DNA of 64,000 nt, taken from assembly GCF_003576645.1 (NCBI RefSeq), contig NC_044929.1, positions 19,844,033-19,908,032 of the forward strand. Direction: 5' to 3'. Under the pieces are notes generated by a model, which saw nothing but the letters and a program-made list of their open reading frames with translations, had not been told where the DNA came from and ran no database searches. A program made the translations under genes and the position numbers. Positions 47,504-58,997 of the stretch are shown here, in pieces (the stretch's first letter is position 1; every line of letters begins with the position of its first letter). The stretch is from Ipomoea triloba. Its lineage: Eukaryota; Streptophyta; Magnoliopsida; Solanales; Convolvulaceae.

Positions 47504-47758
47504 CATAATGTATCGCTTTTAGTTTATATTAGACATACACACAAGAAGAATAAATGATGTGAAAATAATTACTAGTGTAAAAAAAAAAAAAAAAAAAAAA
47601 CCGTATATCGTCTAAGTTATGTGATTAATCGGTCCAAATTCACACAATAACAATGGCATAATTTTCGAAATTAGAAACGTACAGTTTACTACATAAAACT
47701 AAAGTGCAAGTACATTGACATAAAGTACACACTTCACATTTTCAACACAAATCTCATC

Positions 47759-47832
<74 letters not shown>

Positions 47833-48374
47833 ACATTTCTATTTCAAGAGTTGATGCAAGAATTTGCTACGCTCTATTCCCATAGTATAACTCAATTGGC
47901 TAACATATTAAAAGAAGGTAATAGCTTTTCTTCACCCACAATCGTAACGTGTAAGATTCAATTCTTACAAGAAAAATTATAAAATTGACTTTATTTTTCT
48001 CACCAAGACTTTAAGACATGGGCGATATGATCCATTGCCGAATTGAATGACCACAAACTAATCTAAATTACTCATGGAGTCATAGCTTATTAGCTCAAAC
48101 CAAGAAGGGTTATAGCTAGGCAACTCTCACAGATAGTCGAGCTTAGAATCTTTTAGTTACTAAATCAATTGTCTGATTCACTCGACTGGGGGTTTTCTTT
48201 TATATGTGGTATACCTTACCATGTAAATCATGGATTACAATATAATTTGTTGTGACGAGTAGGCTAAAAGAGAATAGATAATAATGAAATATGAAGAAAG
48301 GACAACTAGCTATAAAAGATAAGTTATTATAAAGTTTGGTTTATCATGAAATAATAATAATAAATAAATAAACA

Positions 48375-48417
<43 letters not shown>

Positions 48418-49080
48418 TATGAAGCTTAAGATTCAAGTTTAATTGTAGGATGGGCTTATGATTCTGTTTTATGTGGTGTACATTTTTATAGATATATAGT
48501 CATAATGGATTAATGGTCCATACCACTGAATGGGAAGATTCTAGTTTTATGACATCAATTTTTGTTTTAAATTACATAATAATAGTTTGTGATAAATGTC
48601 AAACAAATTAATATAAATAGTGCTATTTCACCGAATTCGATACAACAAATTATAACCACTAACATTATACAAATAGTGCTATTCCACCCAACTTGTAATT
48701 CAAACCACTTACTAGCGCATCAACAAATACTATTAATAGTTTCGCCACAAAATAGTTATTACATCAATATATAAATGATAAAAATTAAAAAACTAGACTA
48801 ATAGTAAAAATTCAAATATATAACCGATGGAGGTATATATTAACAATTTGATTAACCGTAACTTTTCAATTGAATTAACCAATAATTAAAATTTTTAAAA
48901 ATCATTAACGATTAACCAAACTAAAATATTAATCAAAATTTGTCAATTTGATCGGATAAAATTTTCACCGAATTTTGCGCACCCTTAGTGATATTTGCCC
49001 CTTGCTCTTTGCGATGCAGTTGGTGTAACTTGACATCAGATTTTGTTGTTTGCTCCTTTATTTCATATATATATATATAT
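47504..49080. other. Intergenic with microsatellites
   Basis: Contains a poly-A run (47578-47600), (TA)n then (CA)n at 47762-47832, and (AAT)n at 48373-48417. No gene is visible. Confidence 0.5.
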
Positions 49081-49120
49081 ACTAGTTTTTCTTATGCGCG
49101 ATGCGCAAGAAATAGGTGTC
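49081..49120 (-). other. Helitron-like 3' terminus
   Basis: On the minus strand a GC hairpin CTTGCGCATCGCGCATAAG (49109-49091) is followed by AAAAACTAG and then T. That is the hairpin-plus-CTRR arrangement known for Helitron 3' ends inserted at an A/T site. The 5' TC end and any RepHel gene were not found, so the element would extend an unknown distance to higher coordinates. Confidence 0.35.
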
Positions 49121-49837
49121 CAATATTAGTATTTTATATTAAAATTTTAAATTGATTTAAATTTTAATATACATAAACTCTAATATTTAATGTGTATATA
49201 TTATTATTATTATTATTGAAGAAGATAAGAAAATATATGGTGGATGCATGTGCATAGTAACAATAGTGGAAAAGATAACGGCAGTTATAACGGTAGGGAT
49301 ATATTTGTCCAAAATATTATGTAGTACAACTTTTATAGCATAATGTACAAAATAACTTAACTGAAAAAATGGACATAAATGAGGGGTATAACCTTCATTC
49401 ACATTTATTATGTTTTTAGATATATTAGATATATATCAAAAAAATAACAACAAAAAAAAAAGGAAAAGACGCATGGAATGAAATGACACATCGTAATATA
49501 TTGATGAAGAAGATCCATCGTTTTTTTGTTTCTTTTTAGAAAATTGTAGTATTGTAATGTTGTCGCTAGTCGTTACGAAATTGAACCAAAAATAAATCAA
49601 TAGAACAAACACAGCAACAAGAACAAAACAAAAATAATTTTTAAAAAAAAAAAATACGTATGAAAAATATTGTTTTCTATAGTGGCTTTGACGTTGACGT
49701 AATTTCAGATTATAAAAAAAAATTAATTAAAAAATAAAAGTCACTTTCGCAATTTTATACAACTATTTCATTTACAAAAAATCCCCACCAACTACCAAAA
49801 GATATGCTTTGTGATCTTAACCAACAAAAAATTATAA
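49121..49837. other. Intergenic, nothing recognised
   Basis: AT-rich, with A-runs. No gene. Confidence 0.4.
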
Positions 49838-50163
49838 GTGGTGTTTGGTAAATAGTTATTAGCTGATTAGGTTAGTGAGTTTGACTAGTTTATAGCATTA
49901 GTGATTTTAGAAAAGTGCTTGGTAAATTAACTATTATCTGATAACTGATTACATGCAAAATGATTTTCTCAAAAAACTTATTGAAAATGTTGTTTTGAGC
50001 AGTTTTTTGAATTTTAACATTTTAGAACAATAAGTTGTTACAAAAAACTAATTAATCAAATACTCATATTAATTGTTTAACCAAGTTAAACAGCTAATAC
50101 TACCTAATAGTGGTCAAACAAACCAAAATTGACTGATAAGCTAATTATGTTACCAAACAAGGT
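49838..50163 (+). mobile_element. Tourist-like MITE, copy D
   Basis: It runs from AAGTGGTGTTTGGTAAATAG to TTACCAAACAAGGTCA, with the family core ('agcagttttttgaattttaacattttagaacaataagttgtt'). It lies about 375 bp downstream of the receptor-kinase stop codon. Confidence 0.65.
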
Positions 50164-50537
50164 CATAGTCAAATTTAAAATCTTATTGTTACCAAGCCAA
50201 TTGTCCTTGACTGTTTGCCCGTGTTAATACAATTTTCTGTATCATATAATTGATAAGATGAAATTTTACATAAAAAGACTGAATAGTGCAAAGGGCAGAT
50301 AAGATCTGATCTGTATCAAAAACACTACAATTCACAAACATTTTGGTATGAGATTTTTAAGCAATCCACAAAACAAACATCATAAGACACTGTGTTTTTG
50401 TTCTTCATAGTTAAAATGAACAAACCTCTAAGGTGGCAGGCATAAACAAAGGACTTGGAAATGGGAAACTGGGAACTTAATTACTGCTAGGACACAAGTT
50501 ATGTACTGTCATTACCTCTTTGGTTTTTTCTGCATTT
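50164..50537 (-). other. 3' flank / probable 3' UTR of the receptor kinase gene
   Basis: Non-repetitive AT-rich sequence directly after the stop codon. No separate gene is seen. Confidence 0.4.
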
Positions 50538-53036
50538 TCATCTACCTTCAGACTTCACCAGCTGCGAGAAAACCCGACTCATGGAAACGCCAGATAGGTC
50601 GTCCAAGTTTGTGGCCTCACCCTGGGCGGGAGAGGCGTCGATGTGGCTAAAGTTGTTGACTTGCGGGGAGAGGTCGCCAATGAGGTTGGTGCTGTTCTCG
50701 TCGGGGTCATTTTGGATGACAGCCTCTTGCAGTTGGAGGGCGTACTCGAGGTTCCACAGCACGTCTCCCATCGAGGGCCTGTCCACGCCAAAATCAGCTA
50801 AGCATTTCTCGCCCGTTTCTCCAAACTTTCTGAGGGAATCGGGCCTAATTCTCCCCAGGAGTTTGGGGTCTATGATTTGTTTGAGCTGCCCCTTCTTTTG
50901 CCATTTCATCGCCCACTCGGCTAGGTTCACCATTTCCCTTGGCAGAGATGGATCTATCACGGGCCTAGCGCATAGAACCTCAAACAAAACAACGCCAAAC
51001 GAGTAGACATCTGATTTCTCTGTTAGCTGCTGGCGTCTGAAGTATTCGGGATCAAGGTACCCAAAGCTACCTTTCACCGCTGTGCTGACATGAGTTTGGT
51101 CGATCTCGGGGCCTGTCTTAGACAGCCCAAAGTCAGCAACTTTAGCCATGAAATTCTCGTCGAGTAATATGTTGGCAGACTTGACATCCCGGTGTATAAC
51201 TGCTTTAGCATCCCCGGTATGCAGGTAGTGTAATCCTCGGGCTGCCCCAATGCATATCTCGAGCCGCTGTTTCCAGCTCAAACTAGGAAGATCAGAGCCA
51301 TACAGATGACTCTTGAGAGTCCCGTTCTCCATGTACTCGTAAACCAGAATCATCTCGTTTCGTTCGTCACAGTACCCGATTAAGGACACCAAATGGCGGT
51401 GGCGAAACTGGGAGAGCATCTCAATTTCGGTTCTAAACTCCGCTAGGCCTTGTTGGGACTTAGGATTCCCCCTCTTCACAGCTACCTTAGTTCCATCGCT
51501 TAGTTCGCCCTTGTACACCTTCCCGAAACCGCCTACCCCAATAACCCAGCTTTCATCGAAGCTGTTCGTTGCTTCTTGAACCGCTGCAAAGGGAATTCGG
51601 TAGCTGAGGTTCGAAGCAGCACTTATGGTAGTTCCATTCGAGTATTTGCTCCCCATCGTGTGGGAATTTCCATTCAGAGCTAACGGTATCCATGATTTCG
51701 ACTGCCCAAGTAGTTCCTGTTTTCTCCTTAGGTGCATACACAATAGAACAACAATCACAGCAAAAGCAACCGGTACCCCTACACAAACTCCCACTATTAC
51801 TCCAATCTTCTTCGAGCCCGAGCTGGAGGGAGAAGGCACAAAATCCGCACTACTAAGGCTGCCCTTCGAGTTGTTCATCTTCATGATTTCCAATCCGTTT
51901 ATAAAGGCATCAGCGAAAGCGCTCCTATGAGACGGGCCAACGCTTAATCGAAGCCTGTTTCTATCAGTTGACACAACATAATCGAGGAAATATGCAGTTG
52001 ACAGAACACTCCCAACAGCAGCTCCCGGATCAAACTCTGGGGCAATATTCGACGAATCAACATAAATGTTAAACAGCAGCTGATTAGGAGATGGACTCAC
52101 TATGTCACAGAAGTGAAACCGGAGAAGATACTTGAACCCCGGATCCACGCTAAACTCCCAAGTGACATTGAAATTCACATTGGTCTCCCCAGCATCCACC
52201 TTCATTTTAGTGCAGGTACCATACACTGTTGGTGGGGCGGAATCTCTCGTGGCTCCTTGTTGAGGATAAATCACAGACGGGATCTTGGACAGGCTCGAGG
52301 CAAGCTGTGGCCTTAACAAGAAACTCTGATCAGTCACCCAATTTCGCCCCAATGTGTCATTACTCGATGCCAAAGGCGATCCACCCATGTTCACCCTCGC
52401 AATTGTCTCGAGCGCCTGGGCATACAGGCCACGAAACGCCCCAACCGGATTGATGGTTGTGGCATCCTCGGGTATAAGCTCATCAGGAACCGAGACAACC
52501 TCAATTGCATTCACATACGCGAACGAATTGCTGGAAGGTTCGAATGTCAACACGAGGTCCCTCGATGTTACATTCACAGAGAATTCCTTAAATGACACAT
52601 TCCTAGGACTAAAATCACTAAGCAGAACATTATCCTGGGTGGAAACAGAGAAGCTAGCAGAACTCATATTGAAGCTAGCATAAACAAAAGGGTAAAAATA
52701 CAGGCGGATCCAGTGCCTGCCACCATGGCTAATTGAAAACTTGAAGCTTGATGTTCCAGTAAAGATTCTAGCCGTCTGATAAAGCTGAGAATCATCAGAA
52801 ACTGGAATTGAACTTGAAGAATCATTAGCCAATATATCTTTTGGGGTTGAAAGAAATTTTGCAGCTGATTTATCACCCACAAAAACCCTACCACCCACTT
52901 TAATATCACCAGATGACCCACAGTTTAACAAATAATTATCCACAGGATCAAACCCAGAACCCAATCTCCCCAACAACAACAACACTGACAAAACCCAGAT
53001 TATCATCAACTCAAAACCCCAACACTTCTTCATCAC
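50538..53036 (-). CDS. HERK1: CrRLK1L malectin-like receptor kinase, HERK1-like
   Basis: An intronless 832-aa receptor kinase, the usual length and exon form of the family. Residues 1-28 are a signal peptide. Residues 29 to about 390 are the tandem malectin-like ectodomain starting FDPVDNYLLNCGSS, with FRGLYAQALETIARVNMGG and several N-glycosylation sites (N123, N146, N155, N226, N290). A membrane span lies at about 411-433, followed by RRK. The kinase (about 494-770) has its Gly loop GVGGFGKVYKG (500-510), catalytic K521 (VAVKRGN), HRD at 615-617, DFG at 635-637 and KGSFGYLDPEY, so it should be active and RD-type. The C-terminal SGVSMSRVFSQLVKSEGR is very close to the HERK1 tail and unlike that of THESEUS1. 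In Arabidopsis HERK1 works with FERONIA and LORELEI-type partners in cell expansion, cell-wall sensing and pollen-tube reception. Two Mets start the frame; the first is used here. HERK2 or another paralogue is the main alternative. Confidence 0.93.
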   Translation of the reverse strand: MMKKCWGFELMIIWVLSVLLLLGRLGSGFDPVDNYLLNCGSSGDIKVGGRVFVGDKSAAKFLSTPKDILANDSSSSIPVSDDSQLYQTARIFTGTSSFKFSISHGGRHWIRLYFYPFVYASFNMSSASFSVSTQDNVLLSDFSPRNVSFKEFSVNVTSRDLVLTFEPSSNSFAYVNAIEVVSVPDELIPEDATTINPVGAFRGLYAQALETIARVNMGGSPLASSNDTLGRNWVTDQSFLLRPQLASSLSKIPSVIYPQQGATRDSAPPTVYGTCTKMKVDAGETNVNFNVTWEFSVDPGFKYLLRFHFCDIVSPSPNQLLFNIYVDSSNIAPEFDPGAAVGSVLSTAYFLDYVVSTDRNRLRLSVGPSHRSAFADAFINGLEIMKMNNSKGSLSSADFVPSPSSSGSKKIGVIVGVCVGVPVAFAVIVVLLCMHLRRKQELLGQSKSWIPLALNGNSHTMGSKYSNGTTISAASNLSYRIPFAAVQEATNSFDESWVIGVGGFGKVYKGELSDGTKVAVKRGNPKSQQGLAEFRTEIEMLSQFRHRHLVSLIGYCDERNEMILVYEYMENGTLKSHLYGSDLPSLSWKQRLEICIGAARGLHYLHTGDAKAVIHRDVKSANILLDENFMAKVADFGLSKTGPEIDQTHVSTAVKGSFGYLDPEYFRRQQLTEKSDVYSFGVVLFEVLCARPVIDPSLPREMVNLAEWAMKWQKKGQLKQIIDPKLLGRIRPDSLRKFGETGEKCLADFGVDRPSMGDVLWNLEYALQLQEAVIQNDPDENSTNLIGDLSPQVNNFSHIDASPAQGEATNLDDLSGVSMSRVFSQLVKSEGR

Positions 53037-53725
53037 AACAAAGTGAACAAACCAATCTGGAAAGCTAAAGTTGAGATCTTTGAGCTTAAAAAATGGAGCT
53101 AAACATCACCAAAAGATCTGTGTATCAAACTATCAACTACCCATCAAAGATAACAGAGAAAGAAGGGGAAAGATGGCACCTTTACAACCAAATGAGCTGA
53201 AACAAGAGACCCCACAGATTGAGAACAAGCTAATACAAGCCAAATCAGAAGAGATCTTCAGGGGGTGACCGTAACGGAATAAAGATATCTTTTCTGCGCG
53301 TAACAGCAGAAATCTAGCGAAGCTCTGGCCGGTTAGAACACGAAAAAGTCATACCCAAATGCTGACAAATCATTACATAATTTTTTTTTAATAAATACTC
53401 CGTAAATTAATGCTCGTTCTGAGCATTAAATATGAAGAATGGAACAAAGTGGACTGGAGACTTCATTTAAAATATGTACAATGCATATAGCTATCATCAG
53501 GTCATATGTCACAGTTTCAGGTCAGCTGACCTTTTATTTATGTTGAGAAATGCTGAAAACGCCGTGCCGGCGAAGAAGAAGGCTAAACAGTGAAAATTTT
53601 CTTTTGTTTTATTTCCTTTAGACTCCCTAAAACTTTCTTGTTTTCTAAACTTGTAATTAATTTTTTTTTTAATATTGGCTATTTTGAGTATGGCAGGGAC
53701 CCACAATCCGATACAATTATATGTA
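53037..53725. other. Upstream region of the receptor kinase gene
   Basis: The probable 5' UTR and promoter. Purine-rich on the plus strand near 53085-53260. No clear TATA box could be chosen. Confidence 0.4.
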
Positions 53726-53870
53726 AAAATCTCGCCTAGTCACCCGGCGCTAGCCGGCCGCTTAATGTATCAGTATCACCATAATCGGTGGCCGGCCGCC
53801 TAAGCGCCACTTAAGTTGCTTGGTTGACCGCCTAGGCGCCGACTAGCCGTATAGTCGGTCGATTATCTAT
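53726..53870. repeat. GC-rich repeat fragment with cgcctaggcgcc words
   Basis: Inverse words AGCCGGCCGCTTAA, TGGCCGGCCGCCTAAGCG and ACCGCCTAGGCGCCGACTAG lie within 145 bp of otherwise AT-rich DNA. It looks like part of a dispersed repeat; family unknown. Confidence 0.4.
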
Positions 53871-53931
53871 TGTTTTTTTAAATAAGTTATTTCATTTCAA
53901 ACGACATCGTTTTGAATAAAATAACCCTAAG

Positions 53932-54184
53932 GGACCGTTTGGTTCGGGTCATCTGAGATTACCTAGGTAATCTTAGTCTGGTAATGTTATATTACTTTGT
54001 TTGTTTGAAGTTATTTTTTTTTTGGTAGATGTTTGTTTGAAGTTATGAGATTACCTAGTAATGTTATATTACCTCAAAGCTGATGTGACGGTAATGTTTC
54101 AAGGTAATGTGATTATCCCCGTTTTTTTTAGGTAATCTAAGATTACCTTGGATTATTCCAACTTTTCCCTGGTTAACTAATCCT

Positions 54185-54219
<35 letters not shown>

Positions 54220-54388
54220 AACACAATAACATATATAAAATAAATATATGTTTATATAATCAAATATACATGTGTGTATATTTATATATTTAGTTTTTTA
54301 ATATTAAGCATCAATACATCGATACATATAAATAAATAAAAATACACACAACAAAGGCACACAAATAAATAAATAAATAAATAAATAA

Positions 54389-54466
<78 letters not shown>

Positions 54467-54636
54467 AATTGTCCCATATAACCTAAAATATAACCCTTAA
54501 CCAAACAAAGTAATATTATATTCCACAATCCAAACCAAACACATCAGGTAATCTTACATTCCCAAAATCTCACATTACCTTCCTGGAGGTAATCCTATTA
54601 CCTTGGGTAATCCAAGATTCCGTGAAGCAAACGGCC
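53932..54636. mobile_element. MITE with GGACCGTTTGGTTC ends and an internal microsatellite
   Basis: The left end GGACCGTTTGGTTCGGGTCA.. 'gagattacctaggtaatc' is inverted at the right as 'ggtaatcctattaccttgggtaatccaagattccgtgaagcaaacggcc'. Multiple 'aggtaatcttagattacc' palindromes occur. An AATA run and a long AT run (54361-54462) lie inside, so part of its length is microsatellite growth. Confidence 0.6.
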
Positions 54637-56524
54637 ATTGTTTAACTATAATTTTTTTTAGATAAATAATTTATAATTATTAATCTTTCAAAATTAAAAG
54701 ATTTTAAACAAATTTTTAAAAAATAAAAAATAAAATAAAAATACATGAGAGATTTTTTTAACCATGATTATTAAATATGTATTTTTTGTTATACCCTATT
54801 AATTAATACAATACTACTTCTTAGATTTTTTTTAAAGAAATTAATATAGAAATGGTCAAAGTTAAATCTTGAGTAAATATGAAAAAGGATTAATAACACC
54901 TTATGTAAAAAGTGTAAACTAATATGGAGTAAAATGCCTCGATCTAAAATAAGCAACTAGTCTATAACAAGGAAAAATGCAATGATAATTTTATAAATAT
55001 TGCACTTTTTTTAATTACAAATTTTTAAACACAAAAAGTGCATTATGCAAAACTACAAAGTGTATCCAATAATATATAAAAATGTAATCATCTTGAGTAT
55101 ACTTTTGCATGTCGTATGATGCACTTTTAGAATCACAAATCTTGAGTGCATTTTTACATATTATTAGCGCATTTTGTAATTTTATGTAATGTACATTTCC
55201 ACTTTTTACAAGAAAGTATGTTTTTACTTGAACCAGTAAATATAAAGAAAAAATTAATAAAATTACTGAATAAACAATTAATTTTATAAATACAAATAAA
55301 TATATATTTTTTCAAATTGTATGTTATATAAAATATGATGGGGATATATGATGGGGATATACCACTATATTTTTCATATATAAATGTTTTAGGTATAGGG
55401 CAATTTCGGAAGTTTCTATTGTACTATGGATGAGTCATGAATCATGATTAATAAAGTTAGTGATGTTCTTTATAATTTAAATAAAATGTAAATGCCAATG
55501 TAAAATTATAAAAAAGATGGAGGAGCAGAGTGAAATTATTTGAAAGGTGCCGTATTTTAACGGTTGATGGGATGAACATATGCAATGCATTTTATCATCT
55601 GCCATTGGTTTGTGTGAAACTGTGAACAATGGAAAAGAGAGTATGGGAGTTTTCAGTTGTTTGGTGCTTTCATTAAAAACTCGAATGTCAATAAAGGGTT
55701 TAGAGTGAGAGTTGTCTATTTAATGATATAATTATAGTAAAAGAGTAAAAAATGTAGTAAGATTTTAAAATTAATAGTGTTATGTGTACATCGTATATGT
55801 GTTATTCGTGCGTTGTGTGTGCATTGTGCGTTCATGTATTTACATTTTGTGCTATATAATTTGTTTTAATATTTAACGCATGAATGTATATACATTTTAA
55901 TATTCAAAAGTACGTTATGGGTGAAACTCGTATTGTCACTCTATCAAGCAAAGAATCACAATGAGATAAACCAATTTAAATTATCTATAGTTGATTGGTT
56001 CAAATTTAAAAGTCTAATAGACAGCTTCTATCGGTTCAAATCAAGAAGGCCAATAGATCATTTTTTATGAAAGTTAAATTTAAAATCTTGTGATTGTCAA
56101 ACTAACTGTTGGATCAATTTATATGAGTAAGAGGTAAATATACTTAAACATGCGTCTCAACCAATTAATTTTCTAATAGAACCAGTGAAATGGTCAAATG
56201 GGGTTTAATTGACCGGTTCAATTTATTCGTTGCTGGGAATCATGAAATCATGAATTTTGAGTCAAAACTGCAAATTAAAAGTTTTGGTTAAACATTCATC
56301 CGTTTTTATTAAAGTCAATAAAAAAACAGAAATATGATATTTAATTTAATTTAGTCATAATAAATTAAATATTTTTACTACAAATTGTAATATTTTCGAT
56401 TCTTCTGGTTGAATTAAATGATTGGCAAATAAAATATTAAATTCTTAAACAACCAATGAAAAATACATAATTGTCCACTTTAAATAAAATATAAAAAAAT
56501 GCCCTAAAATGTCAAAAATATTAG
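54637..56524. other. Intergenic, nothing recognised
   Basis: Strongly AT-rich. No gene or bounded element. Confidence 0.4.
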
Positions 56525-57068
56525 TAAGTAGAGCATGATTCTCCTCTTCTAAAGTTTTGAGTTTGATTATTGCTAACGTCCTCCCATCAAGCTTGTTACA
56601 TAGGGTCTTTCAAGCAATGTTCACCCAATACACACCTACATTCTCAAGCGGTGATAGTGAATTTCTCTCATCACCCGAAACAAAATATATGGAAGACTTA
56701 CTCCCAGCCACAGGATGGGGGTTCGATCTCTACATGTGACACGAACATTGAAGATTTATGTTTGAGATGAGTTATTTGTGCTAAAGTAAATGAAACATGC
56801 ATGATTTTCGTACTAGAATGTCACGACTTTGATTACTGATAACACTCTCTCGGTCATGTCCATTACATAAGGTCTTGCGAGCAATGTTTATCCCATGAAC
56901 ATCCTCGAGTGGTAGTTGTAAATTTCTCTCAACACTCGAAACAAATATGTAGAAGATTTGCTCCCCGCAATAGAGTGATGAGGGTTCGATTTGTGTCACG
57001 AACATTGAAAATTTGTGTTTGGGATGAATTCTTTGAGTCTTAAAATTAAGTTACCTCGGTTTACCTCT
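56525..57068 (+). repeat. Two SINE-like copies in tandem (copies 3 and 4)
   Basis: Both units share, in order, 'gcatgatt..c', 'actttgatta.tg.taac', 'acataaggtctt.c.agcaatgtt', 'ctc.agtggta.t', 'aatttctctcaacactcgaaacaaa', 'gggttcgat' and 'cacgaacattgaa.atttgtgtttg.gatgaa'. Unit starts lie at about 56525 and 56790, a period near 262 bp. The second ends 'ctcggtttacctct', matching the inverse start of copies 1 and 2. The head 'gtagagcatgattctcc' is tRNA-like. Confidence 0.55.
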
Positions 57069-57425
57069 TTATGAGCTGAAAACAAATTTATAAAGTTCAG
57101 AATACAGTTCGACAATGCTGGAAAACCTGCATTATAATAAAAAATACATAGATGTTTGTTTGTCTACGGAAGTAATGGAGAGACGGACATGGACATGCAC
57201 TTGGCTTTTAGCACGCAATTTATTGAATGGGAAACGTCGTTTTCCATTAATGTTCACACCAACCCCAGATTTGCCACACGGCTTTCCACCATTATCATTT
57301 CCAATAAAAAAGGATTATATTGCACTCTAACCCAACGCCCTTTTCATTTGATTTTCCTTGATTACGTTTGTTGGAGAAAGAGGTCTCAGTTTTCACTTTT
57401 GCCCTCAAATTTCTTTTCGCTTTTA
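57069..57425. other. Intergenic, nothing recognised
   Basis: Overlapping short frames at 57115-57437 show no domain or codon bias. Confidence 0.35.
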
Positions 57426-57698
57426 GGGTGGGTTTGAAAATCAAGAAAATGATTCATGAAAAATATTTTAAAAAAAATGAGTCATTCCAAAACGTTAAAA
57501 TTCAAAAAACTGCTCAAAGCATTTTCTTTCGATCAATTTTTTTGAGAAAATAAATTATACTCTTAAAGATCATTTTGTATGTAATCAACTATTAGCTAAC
57601 AACTAATTTATCAAAACATTTTTCTACAACCAGCTAATGCTATCAGCTAGTCAAACCCACTCACCCAATCCGTTAACATCTATTTGCCAAACACCCTC
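57426..57698 (-). mobile_element. Tourist-like MITE, copy E, left end decayed
   Basis: The right end TTTGCCAAACACCCTC and the core ('aaaacgttaaaattcaaaaaactgctcaaagcattttc', 'ttttctacaaccagctaatgctatcagctagtcaaacccac') match the family in inverse orientation. The left end GGGTGGGTTTGAAAA is degenerate, and part of the unit is missing. Confidence 0.55.
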
Positions 57699-58067
57699 AA
57701 TATTTGATCAAAGAAATCGTCAAAACGACTGAAAAAAGGTAAAAATTCAAACATATTATTTTAAAAAAATAATAATAATTCTTCCATCAAGCAAATAAGG
57801 TAAAATACGATTTTTCTCAAATTTAAAGAAAAAATTTCTCTTAGAAAAATATTTTTATGTGAACAAAACAAATCATTATATAAATTTTATAATGTCATGA
57901 ATTACAATATTATTGTATTCTATAAAGTTGGATATTATTTTTTTGCTATAAGTACATAAAAGATAAAATACATTTTTACACCACATATTATATTATAACT
58001 CACGGTATTAAAAAATTGTATGTTTTACAATGCGGTGTATATATATTTGGCAAATGGAAGATAGAGT
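57699..58067. other. Intergenic, nothing recognised
   Basis: AT-rich spacer between MITE copies E and F. Confidence 0.4.
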
Positions 58068-58383
58068 TGGGGTGTTTGGTAATCAGTTGTTAGCGGATTG
58101 GGTTAGTGAGGTTGATTAATTAGTTGATAGCATTAGTTGATAGTGTTTGATAAATTAGGCTTTAGCTGATAGCTGATTGCATGCAAAGTGACTTTTTCAA
58201 AAAGCTTATCGAAAAAGTTGTTTTGAGTAGCTTTTTGAATTTTAACATTTTGGAGCAATAAACTGTTACAAAAAAACTAATTAATCAAACACTCTGATTG
58301 TTTAATCAAGTCAAAAAGTTAATAATGGTCAAACAAGTCAAAATTGACTGATGATAAGCTAACAATGTTACCAAATAGGACAT
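58068..58383 (+). mobile_element. Tourist-like MITE, copy F
   Basis: It runs from TGGGGTGTTTGGTAATCAG to ATGTTACCAAATAGGACA, with the full family core. It is closest in sequence to copy D. Confidence 0.65.
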
Positions 58384-58997
58384 TGGTATCCATTTTTCCC
58401 TTAAAAAATATTATCACCACCTTTTTATTTGATATAATGCATGCAACAATACATATATATTTACAATCATTATAAATTGATAAAATGACTATTTTTATGC
58501 ACTAATAACAACAAATCTAATTAATTATAGCAATTGGAGATTGGAGATTAGGTCAAGGTGTCATTTGGCTATCACAATATAAAAAGTGATGTGTGGTAAA
58601 GCATGCCATCAATCGCTTTCCAAATGCAAAGTTGGAAACTCTCTATGTGTCCTCTAATAACAATAATTAAAACTTATCTTTAATGCGATGAAAAGGTATC
58701 ATAATAAAATACATTATACTTTTATTTATGTGTGTGTTTTCGAAATATGAGCATATATAATATACGTACATTCTTTATAAAAATTTACATAATTCACATG
58801 CAATAAGGTTATTGATAAAAATTATATGGAGTCAATAACTTCTTGAAATGATAGTATATATCTATTTAATTAAATATATTTATATTTTTTTTGTCTAATC
58901 GTATGTATTCATGACCAGTCAACTAAAATCACACATCAAAACTAATATTAATCATATTAGGTACCATTGCAAGAATAAAAAAGTTAGAAGCTAAAAG
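58384..58997. other. Intergenic, nothing recognised
   Basis: AT-rich, no gene. Confidence 0.4.

Noticed and set aside
50579..52921. Plus- and minus-strand frames inside the receptor kinase
   Set aside because: Shadows of the 832-codon frame.
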